Positions 10,960 through 22,400 of a stretch of DNA of 63,690 nt are shown here, one piece after another. The first letter of the stretch is position 1, and every line of letters begins with the position of its first letter. This DNA is from Saccoglossus kowalevskii. Taxonomy: Eukaryota; Hemichordata; Enteropneusta; Harrimaniidae. The notes beneath the pieces are model-generated. The model did no database searches and was not told the origin of the DNA. It saw nothing but the letters and a program-made list of their open reading frames with translations. The position numbers were made by a program, and so were the translations under genes. Location of the stretch: assembly GCF_000003605.2 (NCBI RefSeq), contig NW_003105601.1, positions 286,702-350,391 of the forward strand, given 5' to 3'.

Positions 10960-11173
10960 ATACTGTAAAATCATTTATTTTTACTAACATTTAATTTCAC
11001 TTTTTTATGTTCTGAGCATATTCACTGTGTTTTAATTTCACGAATTTGTCAAGAAAACAATTAGTTTGATTGTCATTCTATATGTTCATGTAGATTTAAC
11101 TTATCAGCGGATTTAACTTATCAGCGGATTTTACGAAATTAATTCCCAGGGAATAATAAATGCATTTAAAGTA
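10960..11173. repeat. Second TACTGTAAA palindromic MITE, diverged
   Basis: Starts AATACTGTAAAATCATTTATTT and contains TATTCACTGTGTTTTAATTTCAC, like 9081-9299. It ends near AATTCCCAGGGAATAATAAATGC. The internal unit TTAACTTATCAGCGGATTT is tandemly doubled at about 11098-11131. Confidence 0.55.
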
Positions 11174-11217
11174 GACATATTGCAATTATAAATCTTTCTG
11201 AAAACAAAATATATTGG

Positions 11218-11221
<4 letters not shown>

Positions 11222-11282
<61 letters not shown>
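11222..11282. repeat. (TA)n microsatellite, about 30 units
   Basis: An uninterrupted TA dinucleotide run of about 60 bp, 54 bp before the tRNA-like copy at 11336. Confidence 0.98.
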
Positions 11283-11286
<4 letters not shown>

Positions 11287-11335
11287 TTGAAACTGTTGAT
11301 GAAAGAAGTTAAACAAAAAAGAAAAAAAAAATATC

Positions 11336-11443
11336 TGCCGAAACCCGGGACAGTTCAGTCAGGCTCGTGCGAGCCCGCCGGGGTATTGAACCAGGGACCT
11401 TTAGATCTTCAGTCTAACGCTCTCCCAACTGAGCTATTTCGGC
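11336..11443 (-). ncRNA. 108-bp tRNA-Phe-like unit with T-loop insertion, copy 6
   Basis: The best-preserved copy. On the minus strand both acceptor strands pair perfectly (GCCGAAA with TTTCGGC). The D-arm, anticodon stem (TTAGA/TCTAA) and anticodon GAA are intact. The T-stem CCTGG ... CCGGG closes over a 42-nt loop containing the GGCTCGCACGAGCC hairpin. A long T-run (ATATTTTTTTTTTC) follows as a strong Pol III terminator. The minus-strand leader has GTGATGAACGTAAAT and ACTGTTTCAGC as in other copies. Confidence 0.75.
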
Positions 11444-11593
11444 GCTGAAACAGTTGTTAGTTATTTACGTTCATCACTGAAAACACATATTTTTTATTAT
11501 TCGATAAATCGTATGATGATATGTTAATATTCAGATAGTCATAGTAATTGTGGTCACTTTTCACAAAATAAACCCACATTTATTTTTTATATA

Positions 11594-11625
11594 ACTCTCT
11601 CCCAACTGAGCTAGTATTTCGGCAC
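11594..11625 (-). pseudogene. 5' fragment of the tRNA-Phe-like unit, copy 7
   Basis: CTCTCCCAACTGAGCTA then ATTTCGGCAC is the reverse complement of the first 30 bases or so of the unit, with a small insertion next to the A-box. The leader of the unit continues beyond it. Confidence 0.6.
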
Positions 11626-13094
11626 TAAAACAGTAGGCGATCCTTTACGTAAATCACTAAATACTGAAACCTCCATGTTTTTTTTCTATATTTCCACAAA
11701 TACTTTGATCAAGTCTCGTAGCCAATGGGAATATTATGGCAAAATTAACAAAAAATGAAAGTAAATACAAAAAACAAGAAGGAAAATGTTGCGACACAAT
11801 TTTAACACTTCTTGAAAAATAAAACTACTTTCCAATTGTTTTTTTTTTATTTTGTTGTCCAAAAATAAAATTTAATTTTCTAATATATCCATTTATTAGG
11901 TTAAATAAATTTATACACGTGACCATTTTTTTTCCTTTTTTCATATCGTTGGATGTCGCAATTTAAAATCACAAATAAATTTAAAATGATAACAATTTAC
12001 AGTCGGGGGCTTCTGTTCGTTTATATTTTATTTTATTTTTATATCGCATTGAACTCGATATCTTTGTGTATGTTTGACGTTTGTCTGAGCAAACAATAGC
12101 AAGAGATTAAATCACACGACAATTTAAATTACTAATCACGCGTTGGGTCACTGGCATACTGACCCCCGGGGCACCTATATAATTTGATTTAACCACCTAT
12201 GGATTTCAGTATCAGTGCACGCCATGACTGAATTTAAGTATGATTAGTTAAAATTAGTTGTATTTTCACCATAAAACGAAGACATCAATTGCTTCGAAAT
12301 TGCGACCATAGTGGGTCTGTGTCATTTTTTGTCACCTTTTCTCTGATAATGCTGTGGTGTCACGTGATTACTCTTGTTTTGACACATTGTCACGGTACTA
12401 ATTATGCTTGGATTATTATTGAAGACCGAGACTTTTTTAGTATTCATATTGTCACAAAGACCAATGTCAAAGAACTTGAATATTTGTTTTAATTTATAAT
12501 CTTTTATTTAGTCAGTTGTTAATGCCAAATGTTTGTGTACAGCGCCACCACACGTATCAGATATGGCATCTGTTCACCGAAGTTAGTAGTTTTATGGACA
12601 TGCGTTAGTCTAAGTTTTATCATGTTTTCGACTTTCTCTATATTCTTATTAGTCTTATTTTTCAACGGTATATTTTAACTGTCTTATGCCTCGTGTTATT
12701 TTATTCTATTTTGAAAATAAAAATAATAATAATAATAACATGTAGTAAATTGTTAATTCCAACATGTATGTTCACATTAAAGTAGGTCTACGTATAATTT
12801 ATGTGTAAGTTGGTCATAAAGACCAGTCAGGACGGTGTTTTCAAAACATTGGTGTAATTTTCAATTAAAAATGTATTTTCTCCACTCACTGCGAGATTAC
12901 GGAAATATTTTATTTATTCTTTAATATACTTTAGACGGAAAAGAGGTGATCTCTGACCTCTGACCCAATTAAAAACTTTGAATTCTGTGCAGTAAATAGG
13001 AATGACTTATCCAACAGTAATTTGGAAGACCCTTCAAAAATAAAGTACGCACTGCATACAAACAAATGGTCTTGAGTGAACACAACAATGAACA

Positions 13095-13406
13095 TTAAAG
13101 CGCGGTAGTCGTCGCGCTGCGCATGTGCGAAATATATGGGTCTCATATAAACAAAGATGGCGACTTTGACTGTTGCGCATATCAACGAGTACGAACTGAG
13201 ACGTTTCCAAGCTTTAATTATGTAATTTTCATGTTATTCGAAGGTATCAAGGAGTCACCGGCGGTAATCAGTGCAAGTCGCGCCCAGGTCAAACCTCAAA
13301 CTTGTGATTTCCATTTGAAGAGCGCATTGGATTGTGGGAAAATCAATGTTTATCAACACAAATGTCGAACATGCGCAGCGCGACGACTCGGACTACCGCG
13401 CTTTAA
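13095..13406. mobile_element. Complete TTAA-flanked TIR element (piggyBac-like MITE), 312 bp
   Basis: Both ends are TTAA. The left end TTAAAGCGCGGTAGTCGTCG, then CGCTGCGCATGT, is mirrored by the right end ACATGCGCAGCGCGACGACT then ACTACCGCGCTTTAA. The interior has no transposase. A TTAA target and short TIRs are the pattern of non-autonomous piggyBac-type elements; that superfamily assignment is inferred. Shorter or broken relatives occur at 5890, 18270, 18810, 22309, 27801 and 60752. Confidence 0.8.
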
Positions 13407-13477
13407 GTTGAATTAAGTTGAATACCGAAGTGTTTAGAAACCACGACCTTTTCTTCTGTCAAGTGCGGGCTACTTCA

Positions 13478-13527
13478 NNNNNNNNNNNNNNNNNNNNNNN
13501 NNNNNNNNNNNNNNNNNNNNNNNNNNN
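13478..13527. other. Assembly gap (50 N) flanked by an 18-bp duplicate
   Basis: The 18 bases CAAGTGCGGGCTACTTCA end directly before the N run and begin directly after it. This is the signature of two contig ends that overlap but were not merged, so the gap may hold no missing sequence. Confidence 0.97.
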
Positions 13528-13774
13528 CAAGTGCGGGCTACTTCATTATTTTGGGATTTGTTGCCAAACCAACAGATTGTATCATTGTTTATGTGAACAT
13601 AATAATCAACAGAAGGTACGATCCCCTATAGGTGTTCTCCGTTTTTTTTTAAATATGGATCTTCTAAAAGGCTTCTACGCCATATAACATATAACGAAGA
13701 TAAAGGAAAGAATACATGTGCATATCACTTATACATATCAAAATACGATCTGTAATGAAAATGCTCGTGTTTTA

Positions 13775-14315
13775 CAAGCATTTATGCAGAGTAGCACAGC
13801 TGTATCACCGTTTACCGTGATTCTTCCGCCGTTCAAACCAAAACGATTCAGCGATGCAGCTTGAAGAAGATTTCAACTGTCCCACAACGTTCTCATCATG
13901 CCTAACATTCCTACCGTAGTATTCAAACATATGTGGGACGTCCAGGTAAATTGCACCCTTGTAAAACAGTTACAATGAATACAAAAATGACTTTGATTTG
14001 CAAAAACATCGGATTCCGTCCCGCGGCAATTGATAAGACATTTACCATGTATGTATGTAACAAATTTCAAATTCAATGAATTTTGATGAAATTATGTAAA
14101 TTTAGCTGTCAGGGAAGTCCAGTCTCCATTAATATATCTGTTCTTAAATGGCCGTCGAGATCTCGACTTGAGACCGAGAGATACACGTGACGTGATTATG
14201 CTGATCAAGTTGATGGGTTAGGCAACGGGAGTTATCCTCCTTCACGTAATCCGGTCAGTTGGCATTTCAGAAAAGTCAAAGAAGTGCGATCATACGAATT
14301 ACGTAAGTTGTTACA
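13775..14315 (+). pseudogene. Broken copy of esterase exons 4 and 5
   Basis: Bases 13775-13953 align with functional exon 4 (7330-7526), including GCACAGCTGTATC, CCGTGATTCTTCCGCCGT, TTCAACTGTCCCACAACGT and the donor side GTCCAGGTAA. An extra C, base changes and a missing block of about 30 bases break the frame. Bases 14102-14117 and 14188-14315 align with exon 5 and its donor (GGCATTTCAGA, GATCATAC, TTACGTAAGTTGTT), but about 70 bases replace the start of the exon. Intron sequence after exon 5 is also partly retained, so this is a DNA-level duplication rather than a processed copy. Other exons are not found. Confidence 0.8.
14146..14193 (+). repeat. Short dispersed motif (AATGGCCGTCGAGATCTCG), copy 1
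   Basis: Part of the insertion that disrupts the pseudo-exon 5. Similar sequence occurs at 17309-17350 and, inverted, at 19550-19591. Confidence 0.5.
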
Positions 14316-16485
14316 GTTGTCTCTCATTTTGTTGTTGAATACTCGCCGATGAATGATTTTTCATCAAAATTGATTTATACAATTATTGTATTGTATTCAA
14401 TAATTATACCAGATGAACGTTACTATTCAGTTTTTGACGAGAATTCCATGCGATGACTATTACACGTTGTAGTTTAGCACGTTGGCACCTGGTGACACGC
14501 AGCCAATAAATAATACGCATAAAACACACACTTACGCTATTAAACAACAATTATTCCAGAAGATGGGTCAATTAGCTAGTCCATTTAGTTATCATAGTTT
14601 ACAAACACGCAGAAACAGCATATACTATATTTGACACAATGAATTATTCTTTTTAACCAATTTTAAACAGTATGTAGGAGATTATCTTATGTGGTCTGTT
14701 CATTGTCATATCATAACATTCAATTATTGGCTTTGTTCATGTCCGATTTATATATCTTGACGAATATTACTTTGACCAAACTATCAGAAAGCTATAGTAA
14801 GAGCCCATTCTGATTGGCATCCACCTTTGTTCTGTATAATATTACGTAACATATTCTCCCGTTTTTCTAACTTCGGAGATTTTCCTGCGTAGTCCTTGCT
14901 GTATGAGACCAGGTATAATTCTGGTATTTGATGAGAAGAGATTGCTTATATACAACGGTTGAAAATAGGCCACGTCAAGTGTGGCACGCATGTGCGATGA
15001 TTGATGCCACCATGTCGACACCGCGGAGGGAATGACACAACTGAGTATAGCACCGATTATAATATATGTAAATTATATACAATGACGTCACAAACTTATT
15101 TACATATACACGAATAAATAAAACGATTTTCTATAATGAATGGAAAGTGTTTTCGGGGACATTAAAGCTATTTTTACCATCAATATCAGCAAATGACGTG
15201 TCACCTTTCTGTATATACAAAATATATTGCTATGGAAGCGGATGTGTGGATACAAATTACTATTGTATTGAATGTCATTGTCCTTGCTGTATTGGTTACT
15301 CTGGCTGGTTTGGATATCTGTTGCAGTTCTGTTGTTTTTGTAGATTGCTTTGGGGCCTCCAGTGTCGTCGGTTCTAAGATAAAAATAAAAAAAAACACTA
15401 ATTTGAATTTGAATTTGATTTCAAATAATGTATTTACTGATTTTTGTTATTTTGTTATTATTACGTCAAGGTCAACCTAAAGCAAGCAACACAACAATTG
15501 CTCACTGAGATCATTTCCAATAAAACGTAATGTTTTCTTCATAATAACAATTTGTGAAAACCTCATATGATGCGAAATCTGGGTGGAGTACATTTCTCCA
15601 ATAATTTGATTTTTTTTAAGAAATGATACCGTGGGACAATGGCGTCCCAAAAGTTCTAATACTTTTTCACATATATCGGCTTTCTTCTATGTCTTCTGAC
15701 ATGTAAACGTGAGTAGGCTCTCGCCGGCCGAACGGCACCAGACCTCACTTGTTGGGTTTGGATCACCATGGAGGACACAACTCACGCGACCTCTTCAGGC
15801 TAACATAAACGTTGACCATTTGAGATTCAAATAAAAAAACAACAAATCGTTTTGCTTACCAATACAATGCTACAGATGGAATATTAAATTTTTGTGATAC
15901 CACTTGTTCAATAATTGACTTTTATAGAAGCAATTATAAAAAAAAAACAGTTTTAAATATGCAAATGTAAATGGATATCGACATGCTTGGATTGGGCATG
16001 CGTGGTGGTTAAATGACAGGGAAATTCCATCAAGACGAATTGGAGCATTGCATTGTGGGTTTACATTAACACAAACAAATGTAATTACAGTTAGATGCAT
16101 TACAAGGATTCAGACTGAAAAAAGTAAAACATGCCCCAAAATTCATAGCATATGCCCAAGGTCACGGAACATGCGCAATATATCCCACGATTGAGGAGAT
16201 GTTAGAATGGAATTTATAAGATTGGGGCTTGTCAGCCTATGAGAAAACCATTGGATTATATTATTAGTGGTGATATCACTTTGATGTAATACCTTTAGAA
16301 CTCCTCAAACTAATCGTACTTGGGGGGTTACCTCTTCCATCTTGAAGGCACGAAAGTAGATCGTGGCAGAGTGAAAGAAAGCGGTAATCAAAGAGAAAAT
16401 AATGAAACAAAGATAAAACATCAATTGTATTTTTCATAAAAAAATCCCCCAGTTTCCAGCCACATTATGACATGGTCAATAAATT
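14316..16485. other. Intergenic stretch between esterase pseudogene and peptidase gene
   Basis: No gene is recognised. Near 15240-15420 a plus-strand stretch rich in hydrophobic codons ends in ATAAAAATAAAAAAAAACAC and a TTGAATT repeat (15398-15421), which resembles the 3' end of a retrotransposon more than a gene. The interval could hide a terminal exon of the minus-strand peptidase gene if the donor at 16643 is used. Confidence 0.4.
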
Positions 16486-19400
16486 CTAATATAATACACA
16501 CCTTTTTAAATCCACTATGTGCAGTGTAAGTGAAATGCATACCGACGGTAATGTGTCTGCATGCGTACAACCAATTGAAACAATCACTGCGCATCTAACA
16601 TAATCACTTGAAATTACAACGCAACTTACAGTGTAATACATACCTGGACAATATGACGGAGTGGCACTCATTTCTAATAATGTCGCTACTATTGCTTTTG
16701 TAGTTTTGGCTAAAAATTGTATTATTTCTGGCGTAATTGGGTTGACGTCATCGCACAAACGATGATGACAAGATTGCATGTATCCCCGGAAATTAGCTGT
16801 GAGAAAAACAATATAAATTAATATAAATATCATTGTCATCTTTATTTAAAATGTAAATCATCAAGTGTAATAAACTAACTTCAATATCAATATGAACGTT
16901 AAATCTGATTTTTATAAATTTAAATCAGAAAAAAAAGTACAACCACGATAACGAAATCGACTCTGAAGGATGCCCTCCCAGAAATAAAAATAATATCGCA
17001 TTTATCGCAAAGTCTGATAAGTTTATATTTAATTTAAGATCATGAACACTACAAAACAGTAAAACTTTGTCGTTTTTTATTGACACTCAAATGCAAGTAA
17101 TTCTTTTACCTGAATCAGTGAGCTGGACAGCTTTAAAACTATTACTGTTTCGCCAGAAGTTATGATGATCGCTTCTAAGCTGGTTGGTATAGAAACGTTC
17201 CTGGTATGTAGTAGGCTGACCAGTGATAGGAAGTAACAGGCATTCAATACGATACGCACTACCATCCTGAAATTACGAATGGAGTCAAAGGCATGTACAG
17301 TAAATGTGAATGGCCGCTGAGATCTCGTTGAGATTGCCACGAGACTTGTCTTTTTGCCCCTCGAATAGCGTTCCATTCTCAAGTGCTTCACTGATCTTTC
17401 TAGCCATGGCATTTGGAAAAAGTGGGCGCAATGACGTGGGGGGGGGGGGTAGAATGATTAAAAGTAAAAATCAAGTCTTATGGCTTTTTCGCGCTCGATA
17501 TATTGGTGGTTATTTGCATCGAAAACAATTGGAGAAAACAATACGAAAGACTAAGATTGACTGCTACCATTTTCTGTATATCATAACTGTGGTCATTAGC
17601 AGTAACACATCTCTACAAGTTATCAAAAAATCGCCACAAAAAGAATTATTATAGGAGACTTTAAAAAAAATCCATTTGATCGAAACTATTTTGGATAATG
17701 AAAACGTGAATCTCAGTGGTGTCGTTTCTTGCTACCAGGCAAGCATTTTGGTGCCTAGGATCTGTATCACCCATCTTATAAGTGATGATGCCTAGGCAGA
17801 GGATGTGTTACCCACTTTATCAGTAATGATGCCTTCAAAAACATTGTACTAGATCTTAAACATGATTTATTAATATCAATTTGAGTTGTGAATCAGGGTG
17901 GTAATCACCAGGCATGACATCAGGCTATCAATTATGCAGTGTGATCATCAGTGATTCTATAAACGACTTAATTTCTTAGTAACCGATTGGTAATATTGTA
18001 CAGTACGCCATACTTTGTAACTAGTTTCACTCAATCAATTAAAACTTACCTGACTGTTATAATGAGACGCGAAGGTTTCCATTAATGTTGCATCTTCTGG
18101 TCGTGAATAGACAAATAAGAAATCCCCACGAAAACCATTATCACGAATTCTAGTGTACGTATCCGTAAATAACTAGAAGAGAGAAACATACTAACTAATA
18201 TTGATATGGGCATCTCAAGAAGTCCGGTCCGGGAAAATATATTACAATCAATACATATTGATCACACTATTAAAGCGCCTAAGTCGTCACGCACACATCG
18301 CATGGGTCCCACATTAACCAGGGCGCGTTGCGGCGACTGTGACACTTTGAAGATGAAAGGCACAATGCAATGATATACTGATGTCAGATATGTTTAACGC
18401 CGAGGAGTAATCATACCTACACGTGACGTGATCCCGTTACCAGATAATATTCGCTATTTAGCAATCCCAAATTATCACGTTTGAAGTGCCGTAATAAATA
18501 TACGAGTATCCGTTGTCCGTTCACTCATACACAGTGAAACGAATTTAAAAATAACTGCGTCATCGGATATCGACATCAAGTGTGTTTTGCTACTGTGCTT
18601 AGGGCTCCACTCAGGGACAGTTGAAACCTGCACCCATGCGCTTAGATAACAAATGGTACGATATACATGAAATGCCTTTTTTCTTTACATGATGTTTTGT
18701 AAGGAACATATGATTACGATACAGACACATTTATTTATTATAAAATTGGATATTATTTTTTGTTGAAGTAAAGCGATTTTGTAATATTTGACTAATACAG
18801 TGTTTTACATTAAAGGGCGGCAGTCGTCGTGCCGCGTCCTGTTCGATATGGGACTCATAGCGACGTATACAACGCGTGTAAAATACGTTTATTTACATGA
18901 AATTCGAACACGCGCTGCGCGACGAACACCGCGATTTAACCATGTTTTGACTGAAATCCGTGACATGCTTGCCGAGTCATATATTTTTTTCCCATCCAGA
19001 ATGTTGAGTTGATACTACTTACAACATTAAAAGCACCTGGCAGATCTTGCGTGTTGTTATTGTCATCCCAGTTCATCAAAGTATCAGCGATGAAAGCTCC
19101 CTGGAATTCAGGGGAATCACGATCCTGCAGGAACGAGACCAGCCAGTCTTCCACAAAACGCTGACTTCCACATGGTACATTCCAATAGCATGGGTCATCT
19201 GCCCAAGATACTGTCAATTCAGAAAAAAATGAAACAAAACGTTCTTTAGGTAATTAACAGTTCAGTGTGGAATGTGGGTAATGTTGAGTTGAGATACTAC
19301 ATGTATTTGGTTTGATGAATTGATTAGTCGTAAATGGCCGCCAATATCACACCCACTGTTTCAAAAATCATGGTTACACCATTTAACCTTTTCACCACTA

Positions 19401-22400
19401 AATTTTTCAACAATGTTTCCTTATATTCTTTAATATTTCTGAAAAAAATTCTGTTTTGAAGGAAAGTGCAGACTAAAAACAAGACTATTTTGTGAATTTG
19501 CGATGAAAAGATGGAACTGGTGATGAAAAGATTACGGGGCAAAATAAATCGCGTGGCACTCTCGCTCTCAACGAGATCTCGACGTCCATTTGCATCAAAG
19601 TATATTGTGAATACTCACTGGTACGTACACAGTCTATTATCAACAGGTCGTCGAGGGACTCTGGTACGTACAATTAATTGAAAGTGCTCGTAGTTTATTC
19701 TTACAAGCGATACCTGTGTGAACATGCTGTAAACAAAACCCCGTATTCTTCATGTATTATTGTGTAAGTAATATACAAATATACTGTGAATGTTTTTTTT
19801 ATGAAAATCTGACCTGTGAACTCCGCGTAGTCGAATGCCACGAATATGATTGTGTATTCTGGATTGCAATGTGACGTCACCACTCGAGCCGTCTCCAATA
19901 GTAATGCCATGCCACTTCCGTTATCGTCAACGCCTGTAAAATAATGTGGTTTTTCAAACACTATATAATAGCAGTGATACCTTGCTTCTATTATTTTACA
20001 CGTTATTTCAACATTTATGTAAAACATTCACTTTTTATTTAACCTATGTATGGTGGACATGTAATGCTACATCATGGATACTAACAAGAAAGCGATAATA
20101 TAATGTTATTACGTGGATACCTCAAAGTATACACAAAGACAGTACAGCTAGAGTATCGACCGACGCGCAGGACTGTCTGAGTGCATACTTTGAGGTATTC
20201 TCGTAGTAACCTTATTATTATACATCTTTTTCCATGGGGAATGCCGACATCCAAAATATTTAGAACAGAATCAGCGAACTTCTTTGTGTGGAGTCCGGAC
20301 AAACTCTGGTAGCTGCCATGTTGGTTTGTTTTATTAGAGGACGCTTACGTGCGTAATTATTCCATAATTGGGACGTCGCATTTCCTTATATGGTAGGATG
20401 AAAATACCTTGTAAAATACCGCAAATTACGGCACGCTGTAACTTATGGCGTTACGGCGACAGATGTATAATAGTATGCAATAATGAATGTGGTGTCAATT
20501 TCTTAACTTTCGGATCCCAGTAGCCAAGTGTTACTTACTCGTTTATAATGGTTATTGGTTGCATAAGTTATATGTTTTTGTACAACGTTGAATACGTTTC
20601 ATCACGTCTAGTACGCAAATAATTTTTCGAGCCACCAAAAGTAGAAAAACGGTATAATTGTGTGTTTTTTTTATTCATTTTCAGCTGGACAATATGTGTT
20701 TTCTACGAACAAATTTATTTCCTACATGTCGCGTAAGCAACCGTTATATCTTTGAACAGTGGTTATTGCAGTAATTCACCAAGACCTTAAAAAGGAGGGT
20801 TGAGGAGATTAATTTGTATCAAGTTTTGTTGTAATAATTGTTGTAATAATTGTGTCCGATTATCTTGACCAACATAATAACATTCATTGAAATAGGAAAT
20901 ATTGTAATGGCAGCATTTGTTCGATGAAATAAGGATAACACGAATTTGTGATTACATTCACTTATAGGTAAACCCAGGACGCATGTGCCCTCGATTTTTT
21001 TAGTATTTTTATCACACGAATATTACTATACTGCTATGTTTTTAGCCGAAATATATTTTTAGTTCACGATAAATGATTACCTTAATGTTTTAGCAAGATG
21101 CATACCAAACAGCATTGTATAAAATTACGTAATCCACACTGCCTCTAAAAAAAATTGTATATTGAAAACTACGTAATAGTTTGAAAATGTATACATCAGT
21201 GTTGTATCCCCGGCACTCTGGCGGCCATTTTTAGTTTCAAAAATAAACTAGACCCGTTCACATACTCGCCGATATTAGTACGAGGGTTCCAATTTAGTTC
21301 GAGTTCCAGATCTTCAAAAGGTCATTGAAAGCGATAAATATACCCAATTTCAAATATTAAGTGGAAAATACTATATACAATAAATCAAATTCATCATATC
21401 TTATTTTGGTTCCCACGAATCATGTTGTGTTTACGTAACTCTTGTCACCGGAGACTTAATACGGGTCTTGCCTGGGAGAAAAGTATATTGTAAATTATTA
21501 GCTTGTATTGATTACAACAAGGTCGAACAAGCACCGATATGCCGTGACCACAATCCCACTTGTATAATTACTGCACATATAACACAATACAGTATATATA
21601 TAATTGAATCATAACAGACATACCAGGCGTTGTATCGGCTGTGTCATAATGCGATCCTAGCAGTACGATCTTATCGTCCGACGTCATAGCTTTCTGGCCG
21701 TTCAGGATACCAATTACGTTGGATCCTGTGAACTGATCAAATACGTACTTGTTATCAGTATTGACATCAGAACGTCCTTCATCGCGTTGATTGACATAAA
21801 TATATATATGTTCTTTGTAACATTGTTTTAGAAACTTCGTGTACGTGGTTGTTTGGCTAGATATTGGCACCACAAAACACTGAGAGAAGGGATTTGTTTT
21901 TGCATCCGTTTCAATCCCACAACCACCATGGGAATATAAACGCAACGATGATACTTGTAACGCACCCTCCTTTGATTTCAAATTGCAGCACGAGCAATGT
22001 CAACATAAAAATGAAACTTAAACAGCACCATTACACGAGTGTATAAATCGTCCAGAAATTTAAGATTTGTAGTTTTGGGACTAACATACGGCGTTCGAAG
22101 GAGTATGCACCAAATAATAATTCTGGTAATAGAAGTTCGTATAGATCTGCTTGAAAGCAAAATCTTGTGCAAATTTGTGCATAACGGCGGAGCATGAATA
22201 CGACACTGTCGCATTGCTCATTTCCAATACTGTCTTCCCAGTACATTTTGCATATATATCAACGTATACCAGTGTTCTGAAATTATAATCTCGAGTTGTG
22301 GCATTGTCTTAAAGGGCGGCAGTCGTCATGCCGCGTCCTGTTCGATATGGGACTCATAGCGACGTATACAACGCGTGTAAAATACATCGTTTATTTACAT

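Larger units (their letters stand above)
10303..13094. other. 3' flank of the esterase gene; repeats but no gene
   Basis: Holds a second TACTGTAAA element, a TA microsatellite, a complete antisense tRNA-like unit with a partial one, and AT-rich unique DNA. Near 12640-12740 a stretch ending AAAATAAAAATAATAATAAT could be the 3' tail of a LINE, but no coding part is visible. The esterase polyadenylation site is not clear; an AATAAA-containing GAATAAACAAA occurs near 10840. Confidence 0.5.

Noticed and set aside
15193-15480. 95-codon frame with a hydrophobic stretch
   Set aside because: It ends in A-rich and TTGAATT repeats like a retroelement tail, with no partner exon or recognisable family.
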